Shown here piece after piece: positions 39,288 through 39,330 of a DNA stretch of 39,330 nt. The position numbers and the translations under genes were made by a program. The stretch lies in contig JAGKXC010000008.1 in assembly GCA_021151535.1 (NCBI GenBank), positions 1-39,330 of the forward strand, given 5' to 3'. The notes below the pieces were generated by a model. That model saw nothing but the letters and a program-made list of their open reading frames with translations. It ran no database searches and was not told the origin of the DNA. The stretch comes from Sphingobacteriia bacterium. GTDB lineage: Bacteria; Bacteroidota; Bacteroidia; NS11-12g; UBA955. The first letter of the stretch is position 1. Every line of letters starts with the position of its first letter.

Positions 39288-39330
39288 TTAGTGTTTGAAG
39301 TGGCGAACACCGGTAATCACCATCGCCATA
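39288..39330 (-). CDS. Possible 3' end of a gene running off the right edge
   Basis: On the minus strand a frame enters at the edge and ends at TAA (39288-39290) with the tail 'MAMVITGVRHFKH'. The basic ending and the location 73 bp upstream of pyrD fit a gene terminus, but 13 residues are too few to identify anything, and the frame could be chance. Confidence 0.25.
   Translation of the reverse strand, partial: MAMVITGVRHFKH

Noticed and set aside
1..39330. CRISPR array, insertion sequence, prophage or integrase
   Set aside because: No regularly spaced repeats, transposase or integrase motifs, or terminal inverted repeats with target duplications are visible. The only dispersed repeat is the 7-bp word, which is too short to be a mobile element.

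Overview
The window comes from a member of the Bacteroidota. Several predicted secreted proteins end in the 'YPNP...' type A C-terminal sorting domain of the type IX secretion system (T9SS), which is confined to that phylum. The promoter-like sites fit the Bacteroidota form (TTG/TTTG, about 17-20 bp, TAnnTTTG). GEVED, DUF1566 and Omp28-type proteins, a solo MetH homocysteine domain and a three-subunit transhydrogenase are also typical. GC content is about 40% by eye. I see no insertion sequence, prophage, CRISPR array or rRNA; it reads as chromosomal core with some accessory surface and secretion genes.

Layout. 0-2 kb: a left-truncated GEVED secreted protein and a DUF4249-like lipoprotein, both on minus. 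2-6.2 kb: panB (possibly preceded by a short overlapping leader ORF), a GNAT acetyltransferase, a one-domain LysR-type protein with a perfect dyad upstream, fructose-6-phosphate aldolase (fsa), and an overlapping queD-folE pair for pterin/queuosine precursors. 6.2-12.6 kb: a minus-strand operon of four exported proteins: two tandem calcineurin-like phosphoesterases with N-terminal fibronectin-like domains, a YHYH-domain protein and a DUF1566 protein. This is the most system-like locus in the window. 12.8-12.9 kb: tRNA-His(GTG) with encoded G-1 and CCA. 13-17.8 kb: a three-gene surface-glycan cluster (GT4, AsnB-like amidotransferase, Wzx-like flippase).

17.9-25.5 kb: glutamate dehydrogenase and phosphatidylserine decarboxylase; a small Cys-rich exported protein with a duplicated CC...C unit; an unknown membrane-anchored protein followed by the split MetH module; leucine dehydrogenase; and a GT-C membrane glycosyltransferase. 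25.5-34.4 kb: recJ, a PKD/T9SS protein, pntAA-pntAB-pntB, and an Omp28-like T9SS protein that lacks the redox cysteines. 34.4-39.3 kb: a thioredoxin-fold DUF255 protein with an abrupt internal composition switch at two back-to-back hairpins, an unknown exported protein, a DNA/RNA non-specific endonuclease, pyrD, and a possible fragment of one more gene at the right edge.

One signal runs across all of it. The heptamer GGGCGAT (ATCGCCC) occurs at least 33 times on both strands, in all reading contexts, in intergenic DNA and in the tRNA gene. That is roughly ten times or more what base composition predicts, so it looks like a genome-wide functional or modification-linked word rather than a codon effect.
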